A DNA stretch of 64,000 nt, from NCBI GenBank assembly GCA_021018995.1, contig CM037592.1:79673301-79737300 (forward strand), read 5' to 3'. Both the position numbers and the translations under genes were made by a program. The DNA comes from Chloranthus sessilifolius. Its lineage: Eukaryota; Streptophyta; Magnoliopsida; Chloranthales; Chloranthaceae. Every line of letters starts with the position of its first letter. Position 1 is the first letter of the stretch. The notes below the pieces were generated by a model. That model was given only the letters and a program-made list of their open reading frames with translations. It did not search any database and was not told the origin of the DNA. This document shows, piece after piece, positions 22,204-33,448 of the stretch.

Positions 22204-22340
22204 GTAAGTATTATCCGGGTGGTTCCATATTGCATCCTCTTCAGCAGATAAGTCATCCATAAATTGGCTTACAGAGATTGGCACAAAGCTTTGAGGAATT
22301 ATGTGACCAGCTGATGAAATTGGGGTACATTGCCTTGTGG
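22204..22340 (-). pseudogene. Possible isolated exon, unidentified
   Basis: The minus strand has an open, codon-like stretch ending VSQFMDDLSAEEDAIWNHPD at a donor of consensus form (TTAC|GTAAGT, donor base 22203). The acceptor is uncertain. Composition resembles an exon more than surrounding sequence, but no family is recognised. It sits in the same orientation as the NTH1-like and ACC-oxidase exons. Confidence 0.3.
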
Positions 22341-22446
22341 CATGAATCTAAATGTCAGTGATGCCCTACAAGCACAAAAACATTGTTGTGACCACCATGC
22401 TATAAACTAAAGGGATAAGACTCCTGACCGATATTTAAACTACAGA

Positions 22447-22814
22447 ATGGCGTTTAAATGATCTTACACCATTAAATTTATACTTTTTATCTCACACCAT
22501 TGAAGCATGATTTATCAGTATGCCATGTGGCACACATCTTTGACTAATCTAAATTCTCAAAGTGGCAATCCATCATTGGAAGATATCTCAGCCCAAAGAA
22601 CATGCCTATAAGTGGATGTGAACCATCCGATTGATGAACTTTAATGTGTCACCCACTAAAACTAAACAATGGTTGATATTATAGTCAACACATCGGATGG
22701 TTCAAATTTCTCAAAAAGTTTGATTTTTGGCCCATTGTGCTTCATTATATAATATATCACTCTGACTACCCACATCTTTAACCCTTACTGGTGTAAAGAT
22801 CATTTAAACACCAT
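22447..22814. mobile_element. MITE, ~368 bp, ~28-bp terminal inverted repeats
   Basis: The left end ATGGCGTTTAAATGATCTTA and the right end (reverse complement ATGGTGTTTAAATGATCTTT) match with few changes and continue to ACACC. The interior contains 'catcggatggttcaaat' phrases also found near 55995-56025. No coding capacity. Confidence 0.75.
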
Positions 22815-24201
22815 TTTGGTGTTTAAATGATGGTCAAGATAGTCAGGTCTGTGACTAAATACAACTGCTCAGCAAAGAAATTGCCACAAGAACTATATTG
22901 CATCAATGTGAAATGTAGCATGAAAGCAGTGACCACTCAAAATTCATGCACACTCATATTGTGTGTTTGTTTTACTTGCAGTAAGGCATTCTTGCCTCTT
23001 CAAAGTTCAAAACAAGCAGAAGATTTCTTGTCAGTTAAAATATTAAGAGGTACTTCTGTAAAGTTAAAGGGCAAATTTAGGCATTTATAAGATTGCCAAA
23101 ACCCATAATTGCCTTTTATAAGATTGCCAAAACCCATCTAAAAATATCACTCATACATGGGGGAGATGAGTCTCCATCTTCAAAAGCCCTACCCTAAGAA
23201 AACAACGAGATCAATCAACAGTCTTAGTTAAAGTATCAACTAAGATGATCCACTACAAAAGTAATAGTCATGCATGGAATAGTATACATTAACAAGATAA
23301 AAGCCAAAAAGATCTCCACTGCTGTTGCATGGAACTTCAGAATGAAAAAAGGCTGATGCCTCACTGTATAAAAATGATTTACTCTTTTGAAATCTCTTAA
23401 ATGAAACATATTAAGAGGCAAAGTAAAGCAAAAAAGAAGAAGAAACATATCTGGCTTTTGCATATCATCAAAAATAAATGAGGTTTCATCATCATATCTT
23501 ACTATGATGATGATCATGACAATGATTTGTAATCAACATAAAAGTGTTTTGAGAGATTAATCAAGCATTTAAGACCCTTTCCCCTTATTGTAACTTACAA
23601 GGCCCAAGGATGCCCCCCTATGTATACCCTTGCAACATGATTGCTGTTAGTGACCCACCGGTCTTCAAACTCAGAGAATAGAAAACGTGTGGGATGACAG
23701 CCCATGGAGGAAGGGGACCTGAGAATTCTCCATTATAAATGGACCATTTCATCCATACAACATTTGTGCCCCCTTTAGGTACACTTGTCCTGTAAAATAG
23801 TACTCTTTTAAGTCATGACATGGAATCAATTCTCACTATAATGTAAGACTACACATGGAGTACTATGACCATTTCTTTCTTCATATAATATTTATAACCT
23901 GAGAGCCATGACTACTCTGATTAATTTAGTTATACATTTTAATAATCTCTTCTTCCTATATATATATAAACATATACCAATGGTACCATTGACTACTCTT
24001 TATCATATTATATATGTATGATGTAGCATGCATAAATTATATATTTCTATATTTAAATATTATAACTATAAAATGATATGTATAATAAACATTAACCAAT
24101 CAAACTAAATTTCAGTAACTGATTTTTAACTTAAATATAACTGATATGAGATTGAATCGAAACTAAATTTCAGTAACTGATTTCATATTAGTAGAACTTA
24201 C
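22815..24201. other. Stretch without recognised genes
   Basis: AT-rich. Short ORFs on both strands show no family match. CACTACAAAAG at 23251 looks like a CACTA end but lacks support. If the ACC oxidase gene were complete its third exon would have to lie here, and no HxD or RxS motif was found. Confidence 0.4.
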
Positions 24202-24688
24202 TTGAATTTAATTGGGATGGATGGCCATTGGTTATCATCTTGGAGGGTAAACACATCCTCCCAGTCAACATTTTCAAACCTCTCCTCCACATTGCCACCG
24301 TTGGTTCTTTCCAACAACTCGTTCAACAACATCATAGGAGCTGAGTCCTTGATACCTTCTTCTCTCTCCAACTTATAAGAATCAGAGCACACTTTCTTCA
24401 CTTTCTCCAATAGTTCTGAAGGAATGCCATGGTTTATCAACTGCAACAAAAAAAAGTCAAAGACATTCAGTGCCTCCTTTTAGGAAATGACAAGTGTAAG
24501 CGGGGTTCTAAATAACACATGCAAATTACTTGAAAGAATCCCCATTCTTCGCACCCATTAGCAATTTGGGCCATCACCGCCTCCCTCTCCTTGCCATTGA
24601 TATAAGGATCTATACCATAGACTTCCTGTTCTAGAACTTTGTCACCAAGCTGTTTCCTAGTCTCCATAATCGACCACACCATTGACAT
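24202..24688 (-). pseudogene. ACC oxidase 5' fragment (exons 1 and 2)
   Basis: Exon 1 (24530-24688) encodes the family start region with EREAVMAQIANGCEEWGFFQ and ends at donor CAA|GTAATT. An 89-nt intron (24441-24529) ends TTGCAG. Exon 2 (24202-24440) encodes LINHGIPSELLEKVKKVCSD, KLEREEG and ENVDWEDVFTLQDDNQWPS, and ends at donor TTCAA|GTAAGT. These are the N-terminal parts of 1-aminocyclopropane-1-carboxylate oxidase, the 2-oxoglutarate/iron(II)-family enzyme that makes ethylene. Exons with the iron-binding HxD...H triad are absent downstream (left). Splice sites are intact and there are no stops, so this is a fairly recent truncated copy. Captured fragment or half a deleted gene. Confidence 0.85.
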
Positions 24689-25497
24689 GGGAGGAGCTAT
24701 TACTCTTATTCATACCTCTCCTTTCATTGATTTACTCACTGTGTTTCTTTTTGTACTTAGAGGCTGCTGAAAACCCAGCAACTGAACTATCTTTCAACAT
24801 CTTTACCATTTCATCCCTTCCATTAACTGACTTGGAATTTTCTTCCAAATTTGTTACCAGTTGGATGAATACCATGATGATGTGATTCATATATTTGGCA
24901 TCACCACGATTTTTTGCTCTATATTACCACAACATATGTAGTTAGAAAAAATCACTGAATAAAATAATAAGGAAAAACCATGACAACAATATTCAGAACA
25001 CCTAGTAGCAATAGATTATTAGCATATCTTGGCAAAAAAAAGTTTTGGAGCCATCCACATAGCGTACTTCAGAACAAAAAATTACTTTATCCACCCCAAA
25101 TTTCCTTGGAAATTATACCAATAAATTAGAAAAAAAAAACAGCAATAATAATAATAACCAAGCAGGTTCAAATATATAAATATATATGTATAACCTCGCC
25201 AACACCTTTTGATCATAGCCAGCAAGATTCTGGAAAAAAAAATTACTTTATCCACCCCGAGTTTCCATAACTGGTAACATTGTCAGTTAAATTCAGAAAA
25301 TAAAATATAATTATAATAACAACCAAGCAGGTCATAGAATATATATTTAAAAATAAAAAAACCTCAAGAATATTTTTGGTCATATCAGGGGCAGGTAAGA
25401 AATTTCAAGAATCTGGGTGGTTTAGGTCATTAAACAACATATATGCTTCTAAAATTCATCTAAATTTACAAACAAAAAATATATCAAACAAACTTAC
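24689..25497. other. Stretch without recognised genes
   Basis: AT-rich. 25020-25110 and 25215-25270 share 'aattactttatccaccccra(a/g)tttcc', a short repeat pair about 190 bases apart. No coding signal. Confidence 0.4.
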
Positions 25498-25813
25498 TTA
25501 TTGCATCCCGGCACATTCGAATAATATCCTCTTTGACAGAGCTCAAGCCATGACCAATATAATAATTGTTTCGGATCCTATCTTCAATTTCTCCAACCTG
25601 ATAGGTTAATTCAATAAGAACACGAAGGAGAAAACAGAAAATTATAGGCAAGTAGAGAGTCATACAGTTTTCTTGACCAAAAGAAGAATCACCGAGTAAA
25701 TCCTCAAATGAATAATCATTCATTTGGTGTGTAAGTAAATCGTCTTCCATTTCAAAGTCATCTCCACTTTCATCAACCAGCAGACGTTTTCGTAAGGTGA
25801 TCTTCCTCTCCAT
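25498..25813 (-). pseudogene. Two short exons, unidentified acidic protein
   Basis: On the minus strand a start at 25813 (MERKITLRKRLLVDE) opens an acidic segment with MEDDLLTHQM and FEDLLGDSSF, up to about 25670. An intron-like gap ends in CTATCAG at 25598, and a 100-nt exon (25498-25597) encodes GEIEDRIRNNYYIGHG before donor ATAA|GTAAGT. Splice sites and reading suggest a real exon pair. The protein is not recognised. It shares orientation with the other captured-looking exons. Confidence 0.4.
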
Positions 25814-26859
25814 TTAAGGACCATGATAAGCTTCCACATAACTTCATCAGTATATCAGTATGTCAGTAGTTTTTGTTAATGACTACTGTGTTCATTCACT
25901 GCATCAAAATGAGTGAATTATCCCTCTACCAGCAATCATCCACTGCATCAAAATGAGAAAAAAAGGCACCAAACTTGTTAAATTCAATAATTCGGTCATC
26001 TTATCAAGAGATTGGATCTTAGTTCAAATACTCATACCTGCAAATCACCAGTTCTGATGGTGTCCTTATACCCCCCAAAATCTTGATGAGTGAAAGCCCC
26101 CTGATATCGATATAAATATCCATTTCAGAATCTCATCATCTGTTGAACTCCAAATAAGCTAAGCTAGTTAACAAATTTAATAGATCAATATCTCATACCT
26201 GCAACATGTATGTAACAGTTTCAAAGCCTGAAAACTAAAATCTGATGGCAGCTCTTATACATACAAGATAATTGGTTGAAAGATGCTTCTGGAAAACTAA
26301 AATCTTATACATACTAGATAGAATAACAAATGCGCTAAAAAATAAAAAATAAGATTGTCAGACCAATGTATTAGAATAACAAACCACCACAATCACCGAC
26401 AATCCACCAACGATCACCACAATCACCAACACTGTCATTACCATCCTCACTCTTCCACGCTATCACCATCTCATCAACATCAACATGATCATTGTCGCCT
26501 GCTTTAGTCTCTTCAGCTTCACCTACTCCAATCTCCTCTTCAACTTGGTCATTTTTGGAACCTAAAACAGCTAAATGAATTACTCAAATCATTAGCCGTT
26601 CACCCCATCACCCAATAGAATAACAAATCAGTGAACAATATGCAAAAAATGCACAACATTATTAACTTAGAATATGGAGAAGATAACAGCAGGAACAATC
26701 TAAACATATGAAGCAAGATAATTTCAGAAGTTATGAACAAAAATTATCTTCTGAAGCTCCCCAAATATTAGCCTCTTAAAGATAAAAAATCAGTAACTTC
26801 ATCAATAAATAACATACCCATCCAAAATGTGCACCCATTCAAAGTGTTGTGGAGGAGAG
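25814..26859. other. Stretch with a possible acidic exon, otherwise unassigned
   Basis: 26400-26570 on the minus strand reads as an open acidic segment (QVEEEIGVGEAEETKAGDND and VDVDEMVIAWKSED). Whether it belongs to the CACTA second gene or a captured gene cannot be decided. The rest is AT-rich and non-coding. Confidence 0.35.
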
Positions 26860-27780
26860 CCTATTGTTGAGGCGGCGGCGGTGGAGGGGGCTACAGAAAG
26901 AAAATGAATGTTTGTTAGCATGACAAATTATAAAAAACTAAAGAGAAAAAAAATTATATAAAAGTTTTAAAGTAATATTTACCATTGTTCCGATCAATCG
27001 AGTGATCAACCACTTCATTGCTTCAAGCTCTTCTCTCAAGATCCTCACTTCTTCTTTCAATTGGTGCATTCTCCGCCTCCCCTAGACGCATTTACGGTCC
27101 GAAAATGCTTTGTCAGGTCATCGCCTCAAAGTCCTTGGGACGCGACCACGTGTGTCTGATCCCAATACCTGAGATAATACATCATCTCGTCTAGTGAACT
27201 CTTGTGAGCCCTCCGCAAGTCGTTCATCTATCTTTTGCTAAATTTTTTTCATATAAATTAAATATTTAATTATTATTTTAAAAAAATCTTATAAATTAAA
27301 AAATCATCTAACCATTATCTCTGCTGCCGTGTCGTTCACCAGTTTACCATTTTTTTTTGTGTGATTCAACTTCCAGTTCCGCATCCTTGAGGGTGATTTC
27401 TCCTCTACCTCTTTAACTATAAAAAATGACGAGTTTAATGTGTAAATTATAAAAAGCAGAAGTTTATTGATAAATTATAATTTATATTTGCATGTTAATA
27501 CCTTGTAAAATTTATTTATGTGAGTAATGTTTCTGGTTGTACTCGGTACGGCTAGCTTTGCGCGATTTCTTTTATTACGCTTACTAATTACTTATATCAT
27601 ACAAAATTATAATATGTTATATTAATAAAAAGAATTTTTTAAAATAAGCAATGAGTTAGAAATTTACCTTAAACTCCTCACACTACCAGTAACGAACAAT
27701 CGACTTCCACTGGTCATTATCCACATTATCGGGGCAATGGGCAAATCGTTCTCCCGTAGTTGTGTAGGGGTCAAAGTGCT
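26860..27780 (-). pseudogene. Transposase_24-like second gene of CACTA, exons
   Basis: Segments on the minus strand: about 27662-27780 with HFDPYTTTGERFAHCP and DNDQWKSIVRYW; about 27500-27580 with KRNRAKLA; about 27310-27420 with VEEKSPSRMRNWKLNHTKK; about 26981-27075 with a coiled coil, LKEEVRILREELEAMKWL, ending ATG|GTAAAT. The terminal exon (about 26872-26901) follows acceptor TGTAG and gives seven prolines, two glutamines and a stop. This order fits the plant CACTA accessory protein that binds subterminal repeats. Stops are present. The upstream end fuses to the transposase at 27780-27787, so its first part is deleted. Confidence 0.6.
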
Positions 27781-27786
27781 TTTTTT

Positions 27787-29793
27787 TTATATGATATCGA
27801 TTAGCCTTCCATCTTTGACATTAACGCACCTTGAAATGTTAGAGGCATAACCATCAGGAATCTTCATGCTCTTCAGGATTAGGCAGAACATCTCCTTCTC
27901 ACTTTTATCCATAGAGTAACATGCAGATGGTAGATACACTTTATTGTTATCTGCATGCTCTTTTGGGTGGAGCTCATGTCTTATGTTCATTGTCATCAAG
28001 TCAAGACGTGCTTTCAAACCATCCTTTGACTTTCCTTCCAGCTCCAGTAGCGTACCAACCACATTGTCGTATATATTTTTCTTGATATGCATAACATTCA
28101 AATTGTGTTTTAGTAAATTTTCTAACCAATATGGTAGCTCGAAGAATATACTCAACTTCTTTCAATTATTTGGCATTGTTGGCATAGGAGGTGCATTTTT
28201 TGTTATTTTTTTCTTCATCTTCTTTGGTTTCTTCACAGAATAGTCAGTTTTAGGGATCTTGCCAAAGGTATATTGATAATTTCTTAAATTCTATAAAATT
28301 TGCTTCCCGGTTAGTGGGATTGAAGCTTCTCTTTCTTCAATATTTTCATCGAACCACCGTTTATTCTTTCGAAATCTATGATCTAAAGGTAAAAATCGGC
28401 GATGACCCATATAACAAAGCTTCCCACAATTTGGCAACCGTTCACTGCATGTATTCTCATGGCAATAAGGACATGCTTTATATCCTTAAGTGCTCCAACT
28501 CGAAAGCATAGCATATCCTGGAAAGTCGCTAATTGTCCAAAGCAAGCCCGCTCGCAATTTGAAAACCTTCCTCTTTGATGAATCGTATGTTTCCAACCCT
28601 TCTTCCCATAATTCCTTTAGCTCATTTATTAGAGACCTCAGGTATACATCGATGTCATTTCCAGGATTTGTCGGACCCGGTATAAGCAATGAGAGGATCA
28701 TGTTCGGCTTCTTCAAACACAACCAAGAGGGCAGATTATATGATATAAGTACAACAGGCCATGTGCTGTGTGCAATACTCATTGTCCGGAATGGGTTGAA
28801 ACCGTCACTTGCTAAACCCAATCTTATATTGCGATTTTCCTCTGCAAATGTTGGGTTGATCTTGTCAAAGTATTTCCATGCTAGAGAATCTGTAGGATGT
28901 CTTAACACCCCATCTTTACTGTGTTTCTCGTCATGCCATCTCATGTCAGCTGCAGCTTTTGATGACAAATACAAACGTTGGAATCATTGTTTTAAAGGGA
29001 AGTGACGAAGAATCTTTGCAGGAGTCTTCTTGTCATCCTCAATCTCATAATTTTTTCATCACAATGTCCCACAGATGTCACATTTTTCTTTTTTCTTAGA
29101 CTCCTTCTAGTACAACATACAATCGTAAGGGCATGCGTCGATTTTATTGTAATCTAGTCCCAAGCCTGAAATAATCTTTTTGCTTTGTGAGAAGTTCTCC
29201 AACAACGTCTACTCTTTAGGCAAAACCTCCCTTAGTAAGTCAAACAACAACGTAAAAGAGTTGTTGCTCCATCCACCAAGGGCCTTGATATACCAAAGTT
29301 TCACAATGAAAGACAACGTCGTATGTGTGTTACATCTAGGATACAAGGGATTCCCCAACTCATGTGCATATTTGTAGAATTCAGAAGCACTAGCATTGGG
29401 TACATCACTTTGTTCCTGCTCCAAACCATCTGCGTCTTCATTTGGGTCCGAAAATCCAAAAGCATCTTGTACCATCCCCCTGATGTCATCAACCAAAATG
29501 TTCTCGTTGTCATTGGCTCTAATATCTACCACAGTTTCATGTCTAGGCAATGACCCTCTCTTCTCTCCATGATAATTCCATACAACATAACTTTTCATCA
29601 TCCCGTTTATTACCAAATGCTCCTTCAATAAGTCAGGTTCTAAGTAAACACAATTACAGCATCTTGTACAAGGACACTTGAGCCTCCCATTGCAAGTAAT
29701 TCCATGGGCTAAACCGTGATCAACAAATGCAGCCAACCCTTCGTCATACTCTCTAGAATATCTCAACTTTTTCACCCAACTCTTTTCCATCAT
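27787..29793 (-). pseudogene. CACTA TNP2-type transposase, one frame with many stops
   Basis: The whole stretch reads in a single minus-strand frame of about 669 codons; the open pieces at 29209-29793, 28486-28974 and 27787-28155 are all in phase. N-terminus (from 29793): transposase-associated domain with the CPCTRCCNC zinc motif. Then KIDACPYDCMLY, DMRWH, LASDGFNPFRTMS, GLETYDSS, ACPYC, MGHRRFLP, SIFFELPYW, LNVMHIKKN and YASNISRC, in the order of the tnp2 family that cuts and pastes CACTA elements. At least seven stops interrupt it, mostly where relatives have Trp, Gln or Lys. No frameshift was found. The C-terminus after VKDGRLI is missing. Confidence 0.88.
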
Positions 29794-31643
29794 ATAAAAG
29801 TTTCAAACCCCTAAAAGTATAAAGAATGTACAGTTTAATATTTTTTAAAATGATAAAGGTTTATATTTCTTGTACCATATTCATTAGTTTTGCCCATTCG
29901 AGAGTATCAAGTCATTTAATTGTTCACATAATATAAGTTCAGAGTTTCTCTAAAAATTTCGACAACATCTCCACGTAGTTCTTCAAATACGCGGACTTTT
30001 CATATTATTTTATACTTTTCATTATCCACAATGGACAATGAAAAATACAAAATAATATATAAAAGTACGTATCCAAAGAACAAAGGAGAAATATGTCGAA
30101 ATCATTTGAGAAAACTCTAAAAATCATATTAGTGAACAACTAATGTACATGATATTCTCAAACTATCTATCTTCAGATAGATAATCCGAAAGGTTATATG
30201 TCAATAATTCGACATATAACTTTTCAGACGGGCACTTATTTTGTATGATGATATTCATATGTATTCAACTGTATATTGACCATTAATCTATAATAAAAGT
30301 TATAGATTAATCAGCTGAATAATGAAAAGACGTGTGGACCACTTTACCGCTCATAATGTATGGATCACCCATCAAATAGAAGCTCAAAGATAAATGAGAT
30401 GTGAAAAAGCGTGATTTCCTAAAAAATCGAGCTAGTGAAAGCATAGTAATATTAACATGACATTTACTACAACTATATAATAAATCTAGTTTCATCTATA
30501 AAATGAAACTAGCATACCCGAGATGTATCGAGTGCATAAATCATGCCTTATGCAATAAGCATCATCCAATATTTAATAACCTAAATCATGACCTGTTAAA
30601 TGAAATATGAAATAACTTGCATAAGGCATGACTTGTTACTGATGAATAATTGTACCATGTATATAATATAAATTTAAATAATTAAATGAAATATGAAATA
30701 AATGAACGGCCTAGCTCTCTCTACGAGTAGCACCTCAAGTGGCGTCAGGGGTGGTATAGAAGGGCAGGGCGTTAAAACCTAATGTTGATACCCGAGATGT
30801 ATCGAGTGCCTCTGATATTGAGACATATCGCCTAATACATCACAGCATCATCCGATATTTTAATCTATGCTAGAAACTAACCAACATGATAACAAGCAAT
30901 AAAGCACCTAAGGTGTTTGAACTCCCTACACTAAAAAATATAGTTGTCAATAGGTTGGGTCCGCTCATGACCCAAAGTAATTTTTACGCCGTAAACTTTG
31001 GCCACTCGAGCAGCCCATGATCAAGCCATTGTGAAGATCAGGTCAGGCCAAACTTGGATTTTAGCCCGACCCAATCCGCCCCATTGACACCCAGCCTACA
31101 GTAGCAGTAGCCAATAGGGTCGTCACCCAGCCTATCAAGCAAAAGTTTGACCTTAATCTTGTACATATAAAAAAGTAGCACAAGGTTACAATTCAGGTTA
31201 TTAGTAGCACAATACAATCCCAGTTATCAGTGTCCATGGGTATTGTGCAATAATACCTAATAAAAGTATTTTACTCAATTAACCCCTTCTAATCCTTCTG
31301 TCCTTTGGATATTAAAACATTTGAGCAATTTGATTGGCTTCATCTATAATAAGAGACACCAAGAAAGCGATATCTCTAATTTGTGGGATGGAACTAATCA
31401 ACATACAATACAACATTAATTCTACCTCCTTGATTCCAGGGTGAATAAAATTCAACTTCTACAGATAGGACACAGTATTATTTAGGTCATGTGATATTTT
31501 TATAGGATATGAGCGCGATCATATATTTTGGACAACCAAAGGCATTTTTACAAGTTCATTGAATTCAGTAGCAATTTAAGGTGCACATAATTGCTGAAAA
31601 AGATAAGATTCTGACTGGAACTAAAATGTAAAGTCCAGTATAC
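29794..31643. other. Upstream region of CACTA transposase, no gene recognised
   Basis: AT-rich. 'cccgagatgtatcgagtgc' occurs twice (near 30515 and 30789). 30945-31145 is a segment rich in 'ggtcaggcc/gacccaa' phrases that recurs elsewhere in the window (36970, 51325, 54975). Confidence 0.45.
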
Positions 31644-31724
31644 CTCAATTGAAGCTTTGCAGTGGTCCAGAGCAGATTGAAACTCTCCAATCAAACAAAA
31701 TGCCTGTGCAAGATTGTCCCATGC
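31644..31724 (-). pseudogene. Captured exon, TPR-like helix pair
   Basis: An 81-nt exon with acceptor TCGCAG|GCATGG and donor GAG|GTATAC. It encodes exactly 27 residues, starting AWDNLAQAFCLIGEFQSALD and ending in HCKASIE, which reads as a tetratricopeptide-type helix pair. It resembles the TPR segment of plant SMYD/SET-domain proteins, but that parent is a guess. It lies within the CACTA element, same orientation as the transposase. Confidence 0.55.
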
Positions 31725-32038
31725 CTGCGAAATTTCTTTCTACCATTAGAACAGTCAAATAAACTAGAGTTATGGTATTCAAAGACTAGTTGACCCAATT
31801 TACTCCTTGCTCAACCCAATGAGACAGGTTAATGCACATGAAAAACAAAGAGTTATAGTAGGTCAACAATAGTTAGTTAAGACAAGCAACCTATATCCAA
31901 AAGTATGCACATGCACATGCGGCAAGAAACTTGTATAAATTAATGGCAATGGAATTCAAGACAGGAAAATAGAAACATTAGTGATTGAAACTTGAAAGAA
32001 TGAGATTATTAAAAATCAAGTGAAGTAAAAAAACTTAC

Positions 32039-32147
32039 TTTCACTAGTTTTAGTAATTAAACCTTCAATTGTTGTAACAGCTCCACCTAATATGCCACTT
32101 GTAATCTCTAAGTCAAGCTCTGGAACTCTCGCACTTTCAGTATCTAA
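32039..32147 (-). pseudogene. Captured exon of a ZPR1 zinc-finger protein
   Basis: A 109-nt exon with acceptor TTTTCAG at 32148 and donor AAA|GTAAGT at 32038. It encodes SARVPELDLEITSGILGGAV and TTIEGLITK, matching the P-E-L-x-L-E-I...G-x-L-G-G...T-T-x-E-G-L-L/I signature of ZPR1 domains, which bind the translation factor eEF1A and act in its folding. No neighbouring ZPR1 exon with the Cys4 finger is seen. Only 315 bases from an exon of another gene, and inside a CACTA element, so capture is the simplest reading. Confidence 0.72.
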
Positions 32148-33149
32148 CTGAAAATAGATAGAAGTCAAGAAATGCATATGAATCCCCAGTATACATCTGT
32201 AGTACTTTTTATATGAAATAATATAATAAAACTAAAAACTAATAGAAATTATCATGATCTAACTAATATATATATGCTCTTTTAACTATGGTCGTTTTTA
32301 TAGTTAATATTTTAAATAAAAAAATAAAAAATAAAATTCGACAACAAACCAACAAAGGATGCATTCATAAGAAATCAAATTAACAATTAAAAAATTGGCG
32401 AAATAAAATTAACAATAAAACACCAAACTAATACGAAATTTGAGTCTGATCCCCCAGCCATCGAATTTACTCGGTTGAGCAATTAACATAAAAAATTAAA
32501 ATAAAATTATTGAATTGAGTTAAAAAGGGAGATCTGAACCAAGAGGGAAGAGGTAGAACAGAAATCTAGGTCAAATTAGAGATTTGAACCAATTGAGCTC
32601 AAATCTGGAGTGAGGAGTTCAAAATTGAGCTCAAATCCTAACTGTTAGGCTTCTTCTTTGAAATCAAAGCTCAAACCCTAACCTAGCTGATGATCCAATC
32701 ATGGATCAAATTCCAGCTCGGATAGGATCGAATCTAAACCAAAATCGAAGCTCAAATCTAAACCAAAATTGATGCGATCTAACCTTTAGTGAGGAGGAAA
32801 TCTTGGAGCCTTCAATTTAAGAACAAAGACATCAATGCAGCCTTCCAGTAGTTGTGATTTGAGAAATTTTTTGAGAGATTAGAAAGAGCTAGAGATTGGA
32901 GAAAGTGATTAGATTGAAAAACTAAAGAACAATTAGAATTTTGCAACTCGTAGACGAGAGAACGAAGTAGGGGTTTGGGTTTCGCCTTTCACGCCGTTTG
33001 GTTTCGCCATTTGGGAGATCGGATGGAACGAGGGAGAGTTGGGGCTGCGATTGGAAAGGTTGCATTTATATAGGGTAGAGTTTGCCAGTGAGTTTTGTAC
33101 TGTACGAAGGACTGCACTAAAATAACGACCGATACTTGACTAAGGCATG
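32148..33149. other. 5' region of CACTA element
   Basis: No coding family recognised. ATGGCGAAACCAAACGGCGTG on the minus strand near 33000-33025 could be a captured first exon or chance. A loose ~25-bp repeat of 'atcaaagctcaaaccctaacc' type phrases occurs at 32570-32790. Confidence 0.35.
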
Positions 33150-33448
33150 GGCAAACAATTTCTCTTGGAGCCGGCTTGAAGCGGTCTCTCCTAGTCTTAT
33201 TGAGACTTTTAGAGACGGTTTTCCATGTAGTCTCTAAAGTTTTAACCTATCTATCCATGAAGTGAACCTTATTGAGAAAGTCATGACCGTCTCTATATGT
33301 TATTTTATATAGGGAGACGGCTTTAGCCGTCTCTAATAAAAGCATTTAGGACGGCTTTGGAATGGGCATCTCTAATAAATGATTATTGGAGACGGCTTCG
33401 AAAAGCCGTCTCTAATAACTGTCTCCAAAAGTCTTTTTTTTTGTAGTG
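33150..33448 (-). repeat. CACTA right terminus with subterminal repeats
   Basis: GAGACGGC or GCCGTCTC occurs repeatedly, several times as self-complementary pairs (around 33322-33345 and 33389-33418). Such subterminal arrays are transposase-binding sites in En/Spm elements. The terminal repeat is 33431-33448. Confidence 0.85.

Larger units (their letters stand above)
26860..33448 (-). mobile_element. CACTA (En/Spm) transposon, right end defined, left end not found
   Basis: The right terminus at 33448 reads CACTACAAAAAAAAAGAC on the minus strand and is backed by GAGACGGC subterminal repeats. The minus strand holds a TNP2-type transposase (27787-29793) followed by the tail of a Transposase_24-like gene, the usual two-gene content. 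Exons of host-gene origin (31644-31724, 32039-32147) lie between terminus and transposase. No left terminus was identified, so 26860 is only the end of the last recognisable coding exon. Transposase is riddled with stops: non-autonomous today. Confidence 0.75.

Noticed and set aside
23251-23265. CACTACAAAAG as left terminus of the CACTA element
   Set aside because: No GAGACGGC subterminal repeats nearby, only about 10 bases match the right end, and flanking triplets (ATC and TTT) do not agree. Kept only as a candidate.
28490-29005. Plus-strand 171-residue ORF
   Set aside because: Antisense of the CACTA transposase.
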